Shown here: positions 1 through 6,133 of the stretch, in pieces
How the letters are laid out: every line of letters starts with the position of its first letter
Numbering within the stretch: position 1 is the stretch's first letter
Source: an uncultured Prevotella sp.
GTDB lineage: Bacteria; Bacteroidota; Bacteroidia; Bacteroidales; Bacteroidaceae
Assembly: GCA_900769055.1 (NCBI GenBank)
Contig: CAAGFF010000086.1
Location: 1-6,435 of the forward strand
Length of the DNA: 6,435 nt
Direction of reading: 5' to 3'
Translations under genes and position numbers: made by a program
The notes under the pieces: model-generated
The model's input: the letters and a program-made list of their open reading frames with translations, nothing else
Databases searched by the model: none
Told to the model about the DNA's origin: nothing

Positions 1-351
1 CAGAAGGGTGAGGCCTTCGTTCACGGTTACACTCTCGCTTTGACAAGCCAGTGCGGCTATTACCGTCCAATATCCGAGCTCGACAATCAAGGCGGCTATG
101 CCGACATATTCCTTTGTCCGCTGCATGAGATATACCGTGACATGCAGCACTCGTATATCATCGAGCTGAAATACCTAAAGCCCCACGCATCGGAAAGCCA
201 GATAGCAGCTGCGGTAGGGCAGGCCAGGGAACAGGTGTGCAGGTATGCTGACACCGTGAACGTTGAGAAGAACATAGCGCACACCACCCTCCACAAGGTG
301 TATGTCGTATACAGCGGTGTGGAGATGGTGGCATGCGAGGAAACGGAATAG
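1..351 (+). CDS. C-terminal end of AAA-ATPase-like / PD-(D/E)XK nuclease domain protein (5' partial)
   Basis: The frame is open from base 1 and ends at TAG 349-351, giving 116 visible residues; the N-terminus lies outside the window. The visible part looks like the C-terminal PD-(D/E)XK nuclease-like domain (PDDEXK_9 type) that in Bacteroidetes usually follows an N-terminal AAA-ATPase-like domain. A conserved-looking GGYADIFL segment supplies the acidic residue (D35 of the visible part), followed by strand YIIELKYLK with the E-x-K pair (E55, K57). The tail YVVYSG resembles the last strand of this family. These proteins occur in many copies in Bacteroides and Prevotella genomes, and their role is unclear; nuclease activity has not been shown for this one. 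The missing N-terminal ATPase domain is assumed from the family, not seen. A TTG at base 40 is not a plausible start because homologous-looking sequence continues upstream. Confidence 0.8.
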   Translation, partial: QKGEAFVHGYTLALTSQCGYYRPISELDNQGGYADIFLCPLHEIYRDMQHSYIIELKYLKPHASESQIAAAVGQAREQVCRYADTVNVEKNIAHTTLHKVYVVYSGVEMVACEETE

Positions 352-391
352 GCTCCTGTTTGTGCCTGTTCTGCGAATACATTAATATAGT

Positions 392-1159
392 ATGAAGATG
401 AGAAAACATAAAACATTCCTTTTTGCCCTTGTGGCAATGTGCGGCGCATGCTCCTCCCATTGGCAGTTGAGCGAAGTTGGACGTACGCGCATAGTGGTAG
501 ACAGCACCTACGATGCCGTAGATGTCAGCGAGGCAGCGGCATGGCTGGCTCCATACAAGCGGCAGGTGGACTCTGTGATGAGTCCCGTGGTAGGTGAGAT
601 AGCCAGATACATGTCGGCCCGTAAGCCGGAGAGCGAGCTGTCCAACCTGCTGTGTGACATCCTGGTATGGGAAGGCCGCCGTCGTGGTGAGCAGCCCGAC
701 CTTGCGGTCTACAACATGGGCGGTATCAGGGCTGCATTCTCCAAGGGGACAGTTACCTATGGCGATGTGCTGGCTGTGGCTCCGTTCGAGAACAAGATAT
801 GCTTCCTCACCCTTACGGGCAGCAAGATGCGTGAGCTGTGCTCGCAGATAGCATCCCGTGGCGGAGAAGGAGTTAGCCATGGCATGGAGATGACCATCAG
901 CCCTGAAGGCAAGCTCCTGACGGCAAGACTCAACGGCGAGGAAATCCGTGACGACCGCTCATACCGTGTGGCAACGCTCGACTTCCTGGCACAGGGCAAC
1001 GATGGACTGCTGGCATTCCGTGATGCTACAGACATCGTCTCGCCACAGGATGCTGCAAACAATGTCAGATTTATCATCATGGACTATTTCCGCGCATTCA
1101 AGGACCAAGGGCAGGCTGTGGATAGCAGGACGGAAGGCAGAATTGTTGTTAGACCTTAG
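392..1159 (+). CDS. 5'-nucleotidase C-terminal domain lipoprotein (substrate-binding half)
   Basis: This 255-residue protein matches the C-terminal domain of UshA-type 5'-nucleotidases (5_nucleotid_C), which holds the nucleoside base and sets specificity. Visible landmarks are ESELSNLLCD (80-89), NMGGIR (108-113), TYGDVLAVAPFEN (122-134), LTGSKMREL (141-149) and the TLDFLAQGNDG stretch (195-205) near the expected aromatic base-stacking position. There is no metallophosphatase domain of its own. The N-terminus (KMRKHK, a hydrophobic stretch, then CGAC-SS) looks like a lipoprotein signal with modification at C20, although the -3 residue is unusual. No acidic cluster follows the cysteine, so surface export is not indicated. 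The missing catalytic half is encoded 36 bases downstream at 1196-2074, so the two products probably act together in the periplasm. The ATG at 392 gives a good signal peptide. Confidence 0.88.
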   Translation: MKMRKHKTFLFALVAMCGACSSHWQLSEVGRTRIVVDSTYDAVDVSEAAAWLAPYKRQVDSVMSPVVGEIARYMSARKPESELSNLLCDILVWEGRRRGEQPDLAVYNMGGIRAAFSKGTVTYGDVLAVAPFENKICFLTLTGSKMRELCSQIASRGGEGVSHGMEMTISPEGKLLTARLNGEEIRDDRSYRVATLDFLAQGNDGLLAFRDATDIVSPQDAANNVRFIIMDYFRAFKDQGQAVDSRTEGRIVVRP

Positions 1160-1195
1160 TGATGATGAAAGTATATATAACTTAGTGTGACTGAT

Positions 1196-2074
1196 ATGAA
1201 ACAGAGAAATACCATTACCTGCACGTGCGTTGCGATGCTCTTCTTGCTCGCAACAGCTGTGTCGCCGGCATCGGCACAGCAGAAGGCACTCACCATACTG
1301 CATACCAATGACACCCACAGCTGCGTGCTGCCACAGAACAGCAACCTTGCCGATACCGTTGTCGCTGGCAGGGGAGGCTTCCTGCGCCGCATAGCCTTGC
1401 TGGCCGAGGAACGCAGGAAAGACCCCGATTTGCTCTATTTCGACAGTGGCGACTTCTCGCAAGGCTCGGCCTACTACACCATGTTCAAGGGAGACGTAGA
1501 GGTGGGGCTGATGAATATGATGCATGTCGATGCCTCCACCATTGGCAACCATGAGTTCGACTTCGGTCTCGACAACCTGGCCCGTCTTGCCGACATGGCC
1601 AACTTCCCCATCCTTTGCAGCAACTACGACTTCACGGGCACAGTGCTTGAGGGTAAGATAAAGACCCACATCGTCCTCAAGCGCAAGGGACTCAGAATTG
1701 GTGTCTTTGCCCTTGACCCTGAGATGGAGGGTCTGGTGTCCAAGGCCAACTGCCAGGGCGTGAAGTTCCTCGACCCCGTGGCCAAGGCACAGGAATATGC
1801 CGATCTGCTGAAAAACAAAGAGAAGTGCGACCTCGTGGTGCTCATCTCTCATCTCGGATGGGACGAGGGCGAGCTCACCGACCAGCACGTCATTGCAAAC
1901 ACCCGTGGCATAGACCTTGTGCTCGGTGGCCACAGCCACACTTATTTCGAGACAATCAGATATGTCCGTAACCTTGATGGTCAGGAGGTACCTGTAGACC
2001 AGAACGGCAAGCATGCGGCCTTTGTAGGCAAGATGACATTGAAGTTTGAGAACAAACATGCAGTCCGCCAATGA
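1196..2074 (+). CDS. secreted metallophosphatase (5'-nucleotidase N-terminal catalytic domain)
   Basis: This is a 292-residue calcineurin-like metallophosphoesterase of the UshA/5'-nucleotidase type. The dimetal ligands are all visible: D39 and H41 in HTNDTH, D86 in DSGDF, N118-H119 in GNHEFDFG, H219 in ISHLGWDEGE, and H246/H248 in GGHSH. A signal peptide covers about residues 1-27 (basic start, hydrophobic core, ASA then QQ), so the enzyme should be periplasmic. The frame stops at about 280-290 residues, right after the catalytic domain; the substrate-binding C-terminal domain is instead the separate lipoprotein encoded just upstream. Likely activity is dephosphorylation of nucleotides or related sugar nucleotides outside the cytoplasm. 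I chose ATG 1196 over GTG 1187 because it starts directly at a normal signal peptide (MKQRN); the upstream in-frame stop is at 1178. The 3' end overlaps the methyltransferase start as ATGA. Confidence 0.9.
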   Translation: MKQRNTITCTCVAMLFLLATAVSPASAQQKALTILHTNDTHSCVLPQNSNLADTVVAGRGGFLRRIALLAEERRKDPDLLYFDSGDFSQGSAYYTMFKGDVEVGLMNMMHVDASTIGNHEFDFGLDNLARLADMANFPILCSNYDFTGTVLEGKIKTHIVLKRKGLRIGVFALDPEMEGLVSKANCQGVKFLDPVAKAQEYADLLKNKEKCDLVVLISHLGWDEGELTDQHVIANTRGIDLVLGGHSHTYFETIRYVRNLDGQEVPVDQNGKHAAFVGKMTLKFENKHAVRQ

Positions 2075-2871
2075 GCATCATAGAGATTACGTCACTCGAT
2101 GACCCGAGAGTAAGTCCCTATTGCGCCCTTACCGATGCCCAGCTGCGCAGCAGGGGCCACCCCGACCGTGCACTCATCGTTGTCGAGAGTCCCAAGGTCA
2201 TCAGTGTTGCCCTCAGCGCCGGCTACGAGCCTGTCTCGCTGCTCTGTGAGCGCAGGCATATCAGTGGTGATGCCTGTGACATCATAGCCCGTTGCGGGGA
2301 TATACCTGTATATACTGGCAGTCGTGAGCTGCTGGCCCAGCTGACAGGCTATGTCCTTACCCGTGGCGTGCTGTGTGCCATGCGCCGTCCGCAGCCGCCC
2401 ACCGTTGAGCAGGTATGCCAGGGGGCAAGCCGCCTGTGTGTCATCGATGGCGTAGTAGACTCCACCAACATCGGAGCCATCTTCCGCTCCGCCGCTGCCC
2501 TTGGCATGGATGCCGTACTTGTGACTACGAACTCCTGCGACCCATATAACCGCCGTGCCGTCCGCGTGTCCATGGGCTCAGTGTTCCTTGTTCCCTGGGC
2601 ATGGTTGCCCGGCAGTCCCTCTGAGCTTGCCAACCTTGGCTTCAAGACTGTTGCCATGGCGCTTACCGACAACTCCATACCACTCGACTCCCCCATCCTT
2701 GCCTCCGAGCCTCGTCTGGCCATCGTCATGGGAACTGAGGGCGACGGACTACCTCAGGAGCACATCGCCGAAGCCGACTATGTTGTCAGAATTCCTATGT
2801 CCCATGGTGTTGACTCACTGAATGTCGCCGCCGCATCCGCCGTTGCCTTCTGGCAGCTCGGACATCATTGA
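2071..2871 (+). CDS. TrmH/SpoU family RNA 2'-O-ribose methyltransferase
   Basis: This 266-residue protein uses S-adenosylmethionine to methylate a ribose 2'-OH in rRNA or tRNA. Residues 1-105 resemble the SpoU substrate-binding domain (ALIVVESPKVISVALSAG and following). The SPOUT catalytic domain follows, with all three motifs: motif 1 N133-IGAIFRSA with the catalytic-type Arg139, motif 2 IVMGTEGDGL (218-227), and motif 3 IPMSHGVDSLNVAAASAV (241-258) with the conserved SLN, which form the trefoil knot that binds the cofactor. The length is typical for the group. The exact RNA target cannot be read from sequence, so no rlmB or trmH symbol is given. The start codon overlaps the stop of the metallophosphatase gene (ATGA, 2071-2074), implying translational coupling although the two functions seem unrelated. 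Confidence 0.92.
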   Translation: MSIIEITSLDDPRVSPYCALTDAQLRSRGHPDRALIVVESPKVISVALSAGYEPVSLLCERRHISGDACDIIARCGDIPVYTGSRELLAQLTGYVLTRGVLCAMRRPQPPTVEQVCQGASRLCVIDGVVDSTNIGAIFRSAAALGMDAVLVTTNSCDPYNRRAVRVSMGSVFLVPWAWLPGSPSELANLGFKTVAMALTDNSIPLDSPILASEPRLAIVMGTEGDGLPQEHIAEADYVVRIPMSHGVDSLNVAAASAVAFWQLGHH

Positions 2872-2873
2872 AT

Positions 2874-3222
2874 ATGAATACCTGATGCAGTTTACCCTAC
2901 ATAATTGCACTTGCGTGCCTTCGCAATCACACCACGCTGCACAGCCCATTTCACGCTGCTGCATGTCTCCACGCACGCTGCTGACTACTCCGGATTTGCG
3001 GAGAGGTATCCGCAGGAGCGTGTGTATGTGAGCTTCGACAACACCTCGTACTTAAAGGGTGAGAATATCTATTACAAGGCCAACATTTTGGCTGATGCGA
3101 ACGTCAAGACTGATGCGGATGGCTGCGCCCACATCTCATTTTACAATAACTCCAGAACTAACGACCTTCACGTAGCCGCTGAAGGAATTAGCAAGGATGA
3201 TGGCGCAATGATTTTGTACTGA
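2874..3222 (+). pseudogene. remnant of an MG2-type (macroglobulin-like) surface protein with frameshifted start and large internal deletion
   Basis: An ATG at 2874, three bases after the methyltransferase stop, runs into TGA after three codons. Traces of a leader peptide then appear spread over frames: LPYIIALACL in the frame of 2874, AFAITP in the frame of 2905. From about 2983 one frame reads cleanly: AERYPQERVYVSFDNTSYLKGENIYYKA. This resembles the start of the long (roughly 800-900 residue) MG2-domain proteins of Bacteroidetes, whose mature N-termini carry FPQEKVYLHFDNT-like sequence followed by GETIWFKA. Immediately afterwards the frame continues with TDADGCAHISFYNN and AAEGISKDDGAMILY, then TGA 3220-3222, which resembles the extreme C-terminus of such proteins. 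The middle is missing, so I read this as an internally deleted, decayed gene. The family match is from memory; a functional short secreted protein is possible but less likely. Confidence 0.6.
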
Positions 3223-3240
3223 TTGTAAATACCGATAGTC

Positions 3241-3440
3241 TTAAGGTGGGTTCTATCAATTCCCACCGAAATATTATTTTTGATTATGGGTCTTTCGTTT
3301 TGTCATCTTTTCGTTTCTCTCTGGCGCATACTGCCAGCTTCCTCGGTCACGATGCTCGCATCGCTCCCTCACAAACTGACACTCTGCTCTCAGAGATAAA
3401 TCGAAAATCTGTCAAAGCGAATTAATAGAACCCACCTTAA
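3241..3440. repeat. 200-bp inverted-repeat-bounded element, MITE-like
   Basis: Bases 3241-3262 (TTAAGGTGGGTTCTATCAAT then TC) are the reverse complement of 3419-3440 with one mismatch in 22 bases. Both outer ends are TTAA, which could be part of the inverted repeat or a duplicated TTAA/TA target. The interior has no convincing gene but is rich in short palindromes: CTGGC-N7-GCCAG (3321-3337), CGATGC-TC-GCATCG (3350-3363, perfect) and TCTG-CTCT-CAGA (3383-3394). Together these suggest a small non-autonomous transposable element or another dispersed structured repeat. It lies between a pseudogene and a tRNA gene, where insertion would do little harm. No transposase gene is visible. Whether other copies exist cannot be tested from one window. 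Confidence 0.55.
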
Positions 3441-3485
3441 ATACGTTACTGGGATGTTTAAATCTAAGAGAGTATGCGTAGTCCG

Positions 3486-3526
3486 CTTTCATCTGTGCGA
3501 CTTCAAGTCGCAAATTTCGTTGAAAG
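3486..3526. repeat. nested hairpin in the intergenic gap
   Basis: An outer stem CTTTCA (3486-3491) / TGAAAG (3521-3526) encloses an inner perfect stem TGCGACTT-C-AAGTCGCA (3496-3512). No T-run follows closely on either strand, so it is not a classic intrinsic terminator. The flanking stretch 3441-3544 contains no gene that I can recognise. It may be part of a decayed repeat or a transcript-end structure. Confidence 0.4.
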
Positions 3527-3544
3527 ATAGCATGATATAAACCA

Positions 3545-3581
3545 AGAAAAGGAGTTGCGATTGTCTCGTAACTCCTTTTCT
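3545..3581 (-). terminator. strong intrinsic terminator-like hairpin downstream of tRNA-Met
   Basis: The arms AGAAAAGGAGTTGCGA (3545-3560) and TCGTAACTCCTTTTCT (3566-3581) pair over 16 positions with one G-U pair and a five-base loop, TTGTC. The A-rich outer arm gives a T-rich 3' side on either strand, so the hairpin can work in both directions. It starts four bases beyond the tRNA 3' end and most likely ends the tRNA transcript. It could also stop any plus-strand read-through from the left. Confidence 0.8.
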
Positions 3582-3584
3582 ATG

Positions 3585-3658
3585 TAGCGGGAGTGGGACC
3601 CGAACCCACGACCTCCGGATTATGAATCCGACGCTCTAACCAGCTGAGCTACCCCGCC
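3585..3658 (-). tRNA. tRNA-Met (anticodon CAT), elongator type
   Basis: On the minus strand the sequence folds as a complete 74-base cloverleaf. It has acceptor GGCGGGG/TCCCGCT with G-U pairs at both ends, D arm GCTC-AGCTGGTTA-GAGC, anticodon arm TCGGA-TTCATAA-TCCGG, variable AGGTC, T arm GTGGG-TTCGGGT-CCCAC and discriminator A. The anticodon is CAT. The initiator hallmarks are absent: position 1 is paired and the anticodon stem lacks three G-C pairs, so this is not tRNA-fMet. The lysidine-modified tRNA-Ile2 also reads CAT, but its acceptor stem normally differs; elongator Met is preferred. CCA is not encoded (the next bases are CAT), so it must be added after transcription. It has its own promoter and terminator. 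Confidence 0.95.
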
Positions 3659-3675
3659 ATCCTTGTTTGCGGGTG

Positions 3676-3707
3676 CAAAGTTACATCAAAGTTTCGAAAC
3701 GGCCAAA
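3676..3707 (-). promoter_or_regulatory. promoter of tRNA-Met (Bacteroidetes -33/-7 type)
   Basis: On the minus strand a TTTG (3704-3707) is followed after 20 bases by TAACTTTG (3676-3683). This matches the Bacteroidetes sigma-ABfr pattern TTTG / TAnnTTTG. The -7 element lies 17 bases upstream of the mature tRNA 5' end at 3658, so only a short leader would be trimmed by RNase P. The tRNA is therefore transcribed independently of cysK, which ends at 3739. Confidence 0.75.
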
Positions 3708-3738
3708 TAATTCCGTAACTTTTTTCGCTCTTTGCATT

Positions 3739-4686
3739 CTAAAGCGGATATTCATCGAAGGCGTATAGTACTGTCGTGAGGTATCTCTCGCCTGTATCTG
3801 GGAGGAGCACGACAATCTTCTTGCCCTGGTTCTCGGGCCGTTTTGCTATCTGTATGGCTGCGAAGGCTGCCGCTCCTGATGATATGCCGACAAGCAGGCC
3901 CTCCTGTTGTGCCAGCAGGCGTCCTGTGCGTATGGCGTCATCATTGTCCACGTCGAACACCTCGTCAATTACCTGTGAGTTGTACGTCTTTGGGATGAAT
4001 CCTGCTCCGATGCCCTGTATCTTGTGTGGACCGCTCTTGCCGCCATTCAGTACGGGTGATGATGCTGGCTCTACGGCAACAATCCTGATGTTGGGGTTTT
4101 TCTCTTTCAGCCTTTTGCCTATGCCCGATATGGTTCCTCCTGTTCCTACGCCTGCCACGAAGATGTCCACCTGACCGTCGGTGTCCTCCCAAATCTCAAC
4201 ACCAGTGGTGTCGTAGTGGCGTTGTGGGTTGGCCGGGTTCTCGAACTGTTCGAGGATGACGGCGTTTGGGATGCTGTCTCTCAGTTCCTCGGCAGCCCTA
4301 ATGGCTCCTGGCATACCATCCTGCCCCGGCGTGAGGCGTACCTCAGCTCCGTATGCCTTTACGAGGTTGCGCCTCTCCATGCTCATGGTCTCGGGCATGG
4401 TTAGTATTAGTTTGTAGCCTTTCACCGCCGAAACCAGAGCCAGTCCCACTCCTGTGTTTCCGCTTGTAGGCTCAATGATGGTTGCGCCCGGTTTAAGGAT
4501 GCCTTTCTTCTCGGCCTCCTCAATCATGGCGAATGCTATGCGGTCCTTGACGCTTCCGCCAGGGTTGAAGAATTCCACTTTGGCTATGACGGGCGTGTCC
4601 AGTCCGTTGAACCTTGATACTTTGGCAAGCTCCACCAATGGTGTCCTGCCGATGAGGTCTGTAATCTGTTTTGCTATTCTTGACAT
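3739..4686 (-). CDS. cysK: cysteine synthase A (O-acetylserine sulfhydrylase)
   Basis: This 315-residue, full-length PLP enzyme of fold type II makes L-cysteine and acetate from O-acetyl-L-serine and sulfide in the cytosol. The Schiff-base lysine is K47 in NPGGSVKDR. The substrate loop TSGNTG is at 74-79, the phosphate-binding GTGGT at 181-185, and S270 in GISSGAA is the residue expected to contact the pyridine nitrogen. The MSMERR segment (101-106) and the PDTGERYL tail (296-303) are typical of CysK rather than cystathionine beta-synthase; there is no CBS domain. The start ATG at 4686 follows an A-rich stretch (AAACAAAAAAACT), the usual kind of Bacteroidetes start without a clear Shine-Dalgarno. 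It lies 68 bases downstream of metY on the same strand with no visible promoter between, so co-transcription is likely. Confidence 0.96.
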   Translation of the reverse strand: MSRIAKQITDLIGRTPLVELAKVSRFNGLDTPVIAKVEFFNPGGSVKDRIAFAMIEEAEKKGILKPGATIIEPTSGNTGVGLALVSAVKGYKLILTMPETMSMERRNLVKAYGAEVRLTPGQDGMPGAIRAAEELRDSIPNAVILEQFENPANPQRHYDTTGVEIWEDTDGQVDIFVAGVGTGGTISGIGKRLKEKNPNIRIVAVEPASSPVLNGGKSGPHKIQGIGAGFIPKTYNSQVIDEVFDVDNDDAIRTGRLLAQQEGLLVGISSGAAAFAAIQIAKRPENQGKKIVVLLPDTGERYLTTVLYAFDEYPL

Positions 4687-4700
4687 AGTTTTTTTGTTTT

Positions 4701-4736
4701 AGATGAGATAGAGAAGATAGATGAGATAGAGATGAG
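4701..4736. repeat. two imperfect 18-bp tandem repeats between metY and cysK
   Basis: The 14-mer AGATGAGATAGAGA occurs at 4701-4714 and again at 4719-4732, an 18-base period. The plus strand is almost pure purine plus T here, so the metY-cysK message would carry an unstructured pyrimidine-rich spacer (repeats of CTATCTCATCT). It ends 14 bases before the cysK start codon. It may be a slippage-prone microrepeat with no function, or may affect cysK translation. Confidence 0.6.
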
Positions 4737-4754
4737 AGGGTTGGGGAGGGTCTC

Positions 4755-6044
4755 CTACACATGCTCGAATGCTTCCTGTAGGGCATCGATGAGGTCCTCG
4801 ATGTTCTCGGTGCCGACGCTCAGTCTGACGGTAGAGGGGTAGATGTGCTGTTGCTCAAGCTCCTCGGGGCTCATTTGTGAGTGTGTTGTTGTTGCTGGAT
4901 GAATGACGAGCGACTTCACGTCGGCAACGTTGGCCAAAAGGGAGAATATGCGTAGATGGTCTATGAACCTCCAGGCCTCTTCCTGTCCGCCCTTGATTTC
5001 GAAGGTGAAGATGCTGCCGGCACCTTTAGGGTAGAGTTTCTTGTAGAGTTCGTGGTCGGGATGAGAGGGAAGGGACGGATGGTTGACCTTGGCTACCTTT
5101 GGATGATTGGCCAGATAGTCCACTATCTTTAGGGCGTTCTCCACATGTCTCTCAACTCTGAGGCTGAGGGTCTCGACACCTTGCAGTAATATCCAGGCGT
5201 TGAAGGGGCTGATGGTGGCACCGGTGTCACGCAGAATGACGGCACGGATGCGGGTTACGAAGGCTGCCGCACCTGCCACGTCGGCAAATACCGCACCATG
5301 GTATGACGGGTCGGGCTGTGCGAGGGTAGGGAATTTGTCGGCATTGGCTTTCCAGTCGAAGTTGCCGCCATCTACGATTACTCCACCAAGCGAGCTGCCA
5401 TGGCCGCCCAGGAACTTGGTTGCCGAGTGGATGACGATGTCGGCTCCGTGCTCTATGGGGCGTATGAGATAAGGGGTTCCGAAGGTGTTGTCGATAATAA
5501 GTGGAATGTTGTTGCGGTGGGCTATCTCAGCCAGGGCATCGATGTCGGTAACATCGGAGTTCGGGTTGCCGAATGTCTCGGCGTAGAGAGCCTTGGTGTT
5601 GGGCTGTATGGCAGCTTCCACGGCCTTGAAGTCGCGCACGTCGACGATGGTGTTTGTAATGCCCTGCGTTGAGAGAGTGTGTGTGATGAGGTTGAACGAG
5701 CCACCGTAGAGGTTGTCGGCAGCCACCACGTGGTCGCCGTTCTGCAGGATGTTCTGCAGGGCGTATGTTGCGGCGGCGGCTCCTGAGGCAACAGCCAGTC
5801 CTGCCACACCGCCTTCGAGTGCGGCAACCCTGTCCTCGAAGACACCCTGTGTGGAGTTTGTCAAACGTCCGTAGATGTTGCCGGCATCGCGCAGGCCAAA
5901 GCGGTCGGCGGCATGTTGCGAGTTGCGGAATACGTAGCTGGTGGTCTGATATATGGGCACCGCACGTGCGTCGGTGGTGGGGTCTGGCTGTTCCTGTCCA
6001 ACATGCAGCTGGAGGGTCTCGAAGTGTAGTTTCTTGTTGCTCAT
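4755..6044 (-). CDS. metY: O-acetylhomoserine sulfhydrylase (O-acetylhomoserine aminocarboxypropyltransferase)
   Basis: This 429-residue enzyme of the Cys/Met-metabolism PLP family converts O-acetyl-L-homoserine and sulfide to L-homocysteine and acetate, the direct sulfhydrylation step of methionine synthesis. Visible features are the N-terminal FETLQLHVG, the YGR motif (58-60), the Y113 region NLYGG, D185 in IIDNTFGTPYL, and the PLP lysine K210 in SATKFLGGHGSSLGG. The length and the insertion around 225-255 fit the longer MetY type rather than MetB or MetC (about 380-400). An upstream in-frame TTG at 6116 would add 24 residues, but that stretch overlaps the promoter and is Asn-rich; ATG 6042-6044 (MSNKKLHFE) is the family's normal start. 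It heads a two-gene unit with cysK, so sulfide is used for both homocysteine and cysteine. Confidence 0.95.
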   Translation of the reverse strand: MSNKKLHFETLQLHVGQEQPDPTTDARAVPIYQTTSYVFRNSQHAADRFGLRDAGNIYGRLTNSTQGVFEDRVAALEGGVAGLAVASGAAAATYALQNILQNGDHVVAADNLYGGSFNLITHTLSTQGITNTIVDVRDFKAVEAAIQPNTKALYAETFGNPNSDVTDIDALAEIAHRNNIPLIIDNTFGTPYLIRPIEHGADIVIHSATKFLGGHGSSLGGVIVDGGNFDWKANADKFPTLAQPDPSYHGAVFADVAGAAAFVTRIRAVILRDTGATISPFNAWILLQGVETLSLRVERHVENALKIVDYLANHPKVAKVNHPSLPSHPDHELYKKLYPKGAGSIFTFEIKGGQEEAWRFIDHLRIFSLLANVADVKSLVIHPATTTHSQMSPEELEQQHIYPSTVRLSVGTENIEDLIDALQEAFEHV

Positions 6045-6079
6045 ATTTGTGTTGTTTAAATTGTTATTGTTCACGTTTG

Positions 6080-6110
6080 CAAAGGTAGCGCATTTCTGCA
6101 ATATGGGAAA
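6080..6110 (-). promoter_or_regulatory. promoter of metY-cysK
   Basis: On the minus strand TTTC (6107-6110) is followed after exactly 19 bases by TACCTTTG (6080-6087), close to the Bacteroidetes consensus TTTG-N19-TAnnTTTG. Transcription would begin about 5-10 bases further on, leaving a leader of roughly 30 bases before the metY ATG. That is too short for a SAM riboswitch or other large leader element, so control should be at initiation. Confidence 0.72.
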
Positions 6111-6133
6111 TAGCACGAATTAGGCATTTGGTG

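Noticed and set aside
158..880. Minus-strand open frame of 240 codons opposite the gene start at 392
   Set aside because: It spans the end of one gene and the first part of the next on the other strand and shows no domain or promoter; treated as a shadow.
1187..1195. GTG 1187 as start of the metallophosphatase
   Set aside because: The ATG three codons later begins directly with a normal basic signal-peptide start; GTG would add only MTD ahead of it.
959..2071. Long minus-strand open frame (370 codons) opposite the nucleotidase genes
   Set aside because: It is antisense to two genes with clear domain motifs, its translation is rich in Cys/His/Val with no recognisable domain, and it is best explained as a codon-bias shadow.
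2822..3031. Short plus-strand frame across the end of the methyltransferase gene
   Set aside because: It overlaps conserved motif 3 of the methyltransferase in another frame. Its tail may hold a few residues of the broken leader of the pseudogene, but it is not a gene itself.
3226..3444. TAAATAC at 3226-3232 and 3438-3444 as a target-site duplication of the 200-bp element
   Set aside because: The left copy is eight bases outside the inverted repeat while the right copy overlaps its end, so the geometry does not fit a target duplication.
3709..3738. Intrinsic terminator directly after cysK
   Set aside because: A weak CGC/GCG pairing with a bulge is present, but on the minus strand it is followed by an A-run rather than a T-run, so it does not fit a terminator for cysK.
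6045..6073. SAM or other methionine riboswitch in front of metY
   Set aside because: The predicted leader is only about 30 bases, with no stem structure or terminator, too short for any known methionine-linked riboswitch.
6045..6116. N-terminal extension of MetY from a TTG at 6116
   Set aside because: The extra 24 residues are not family-like, and the promoter -7 element (6080-6087) lies inside the extension, so the real start is the ATG at 6044.
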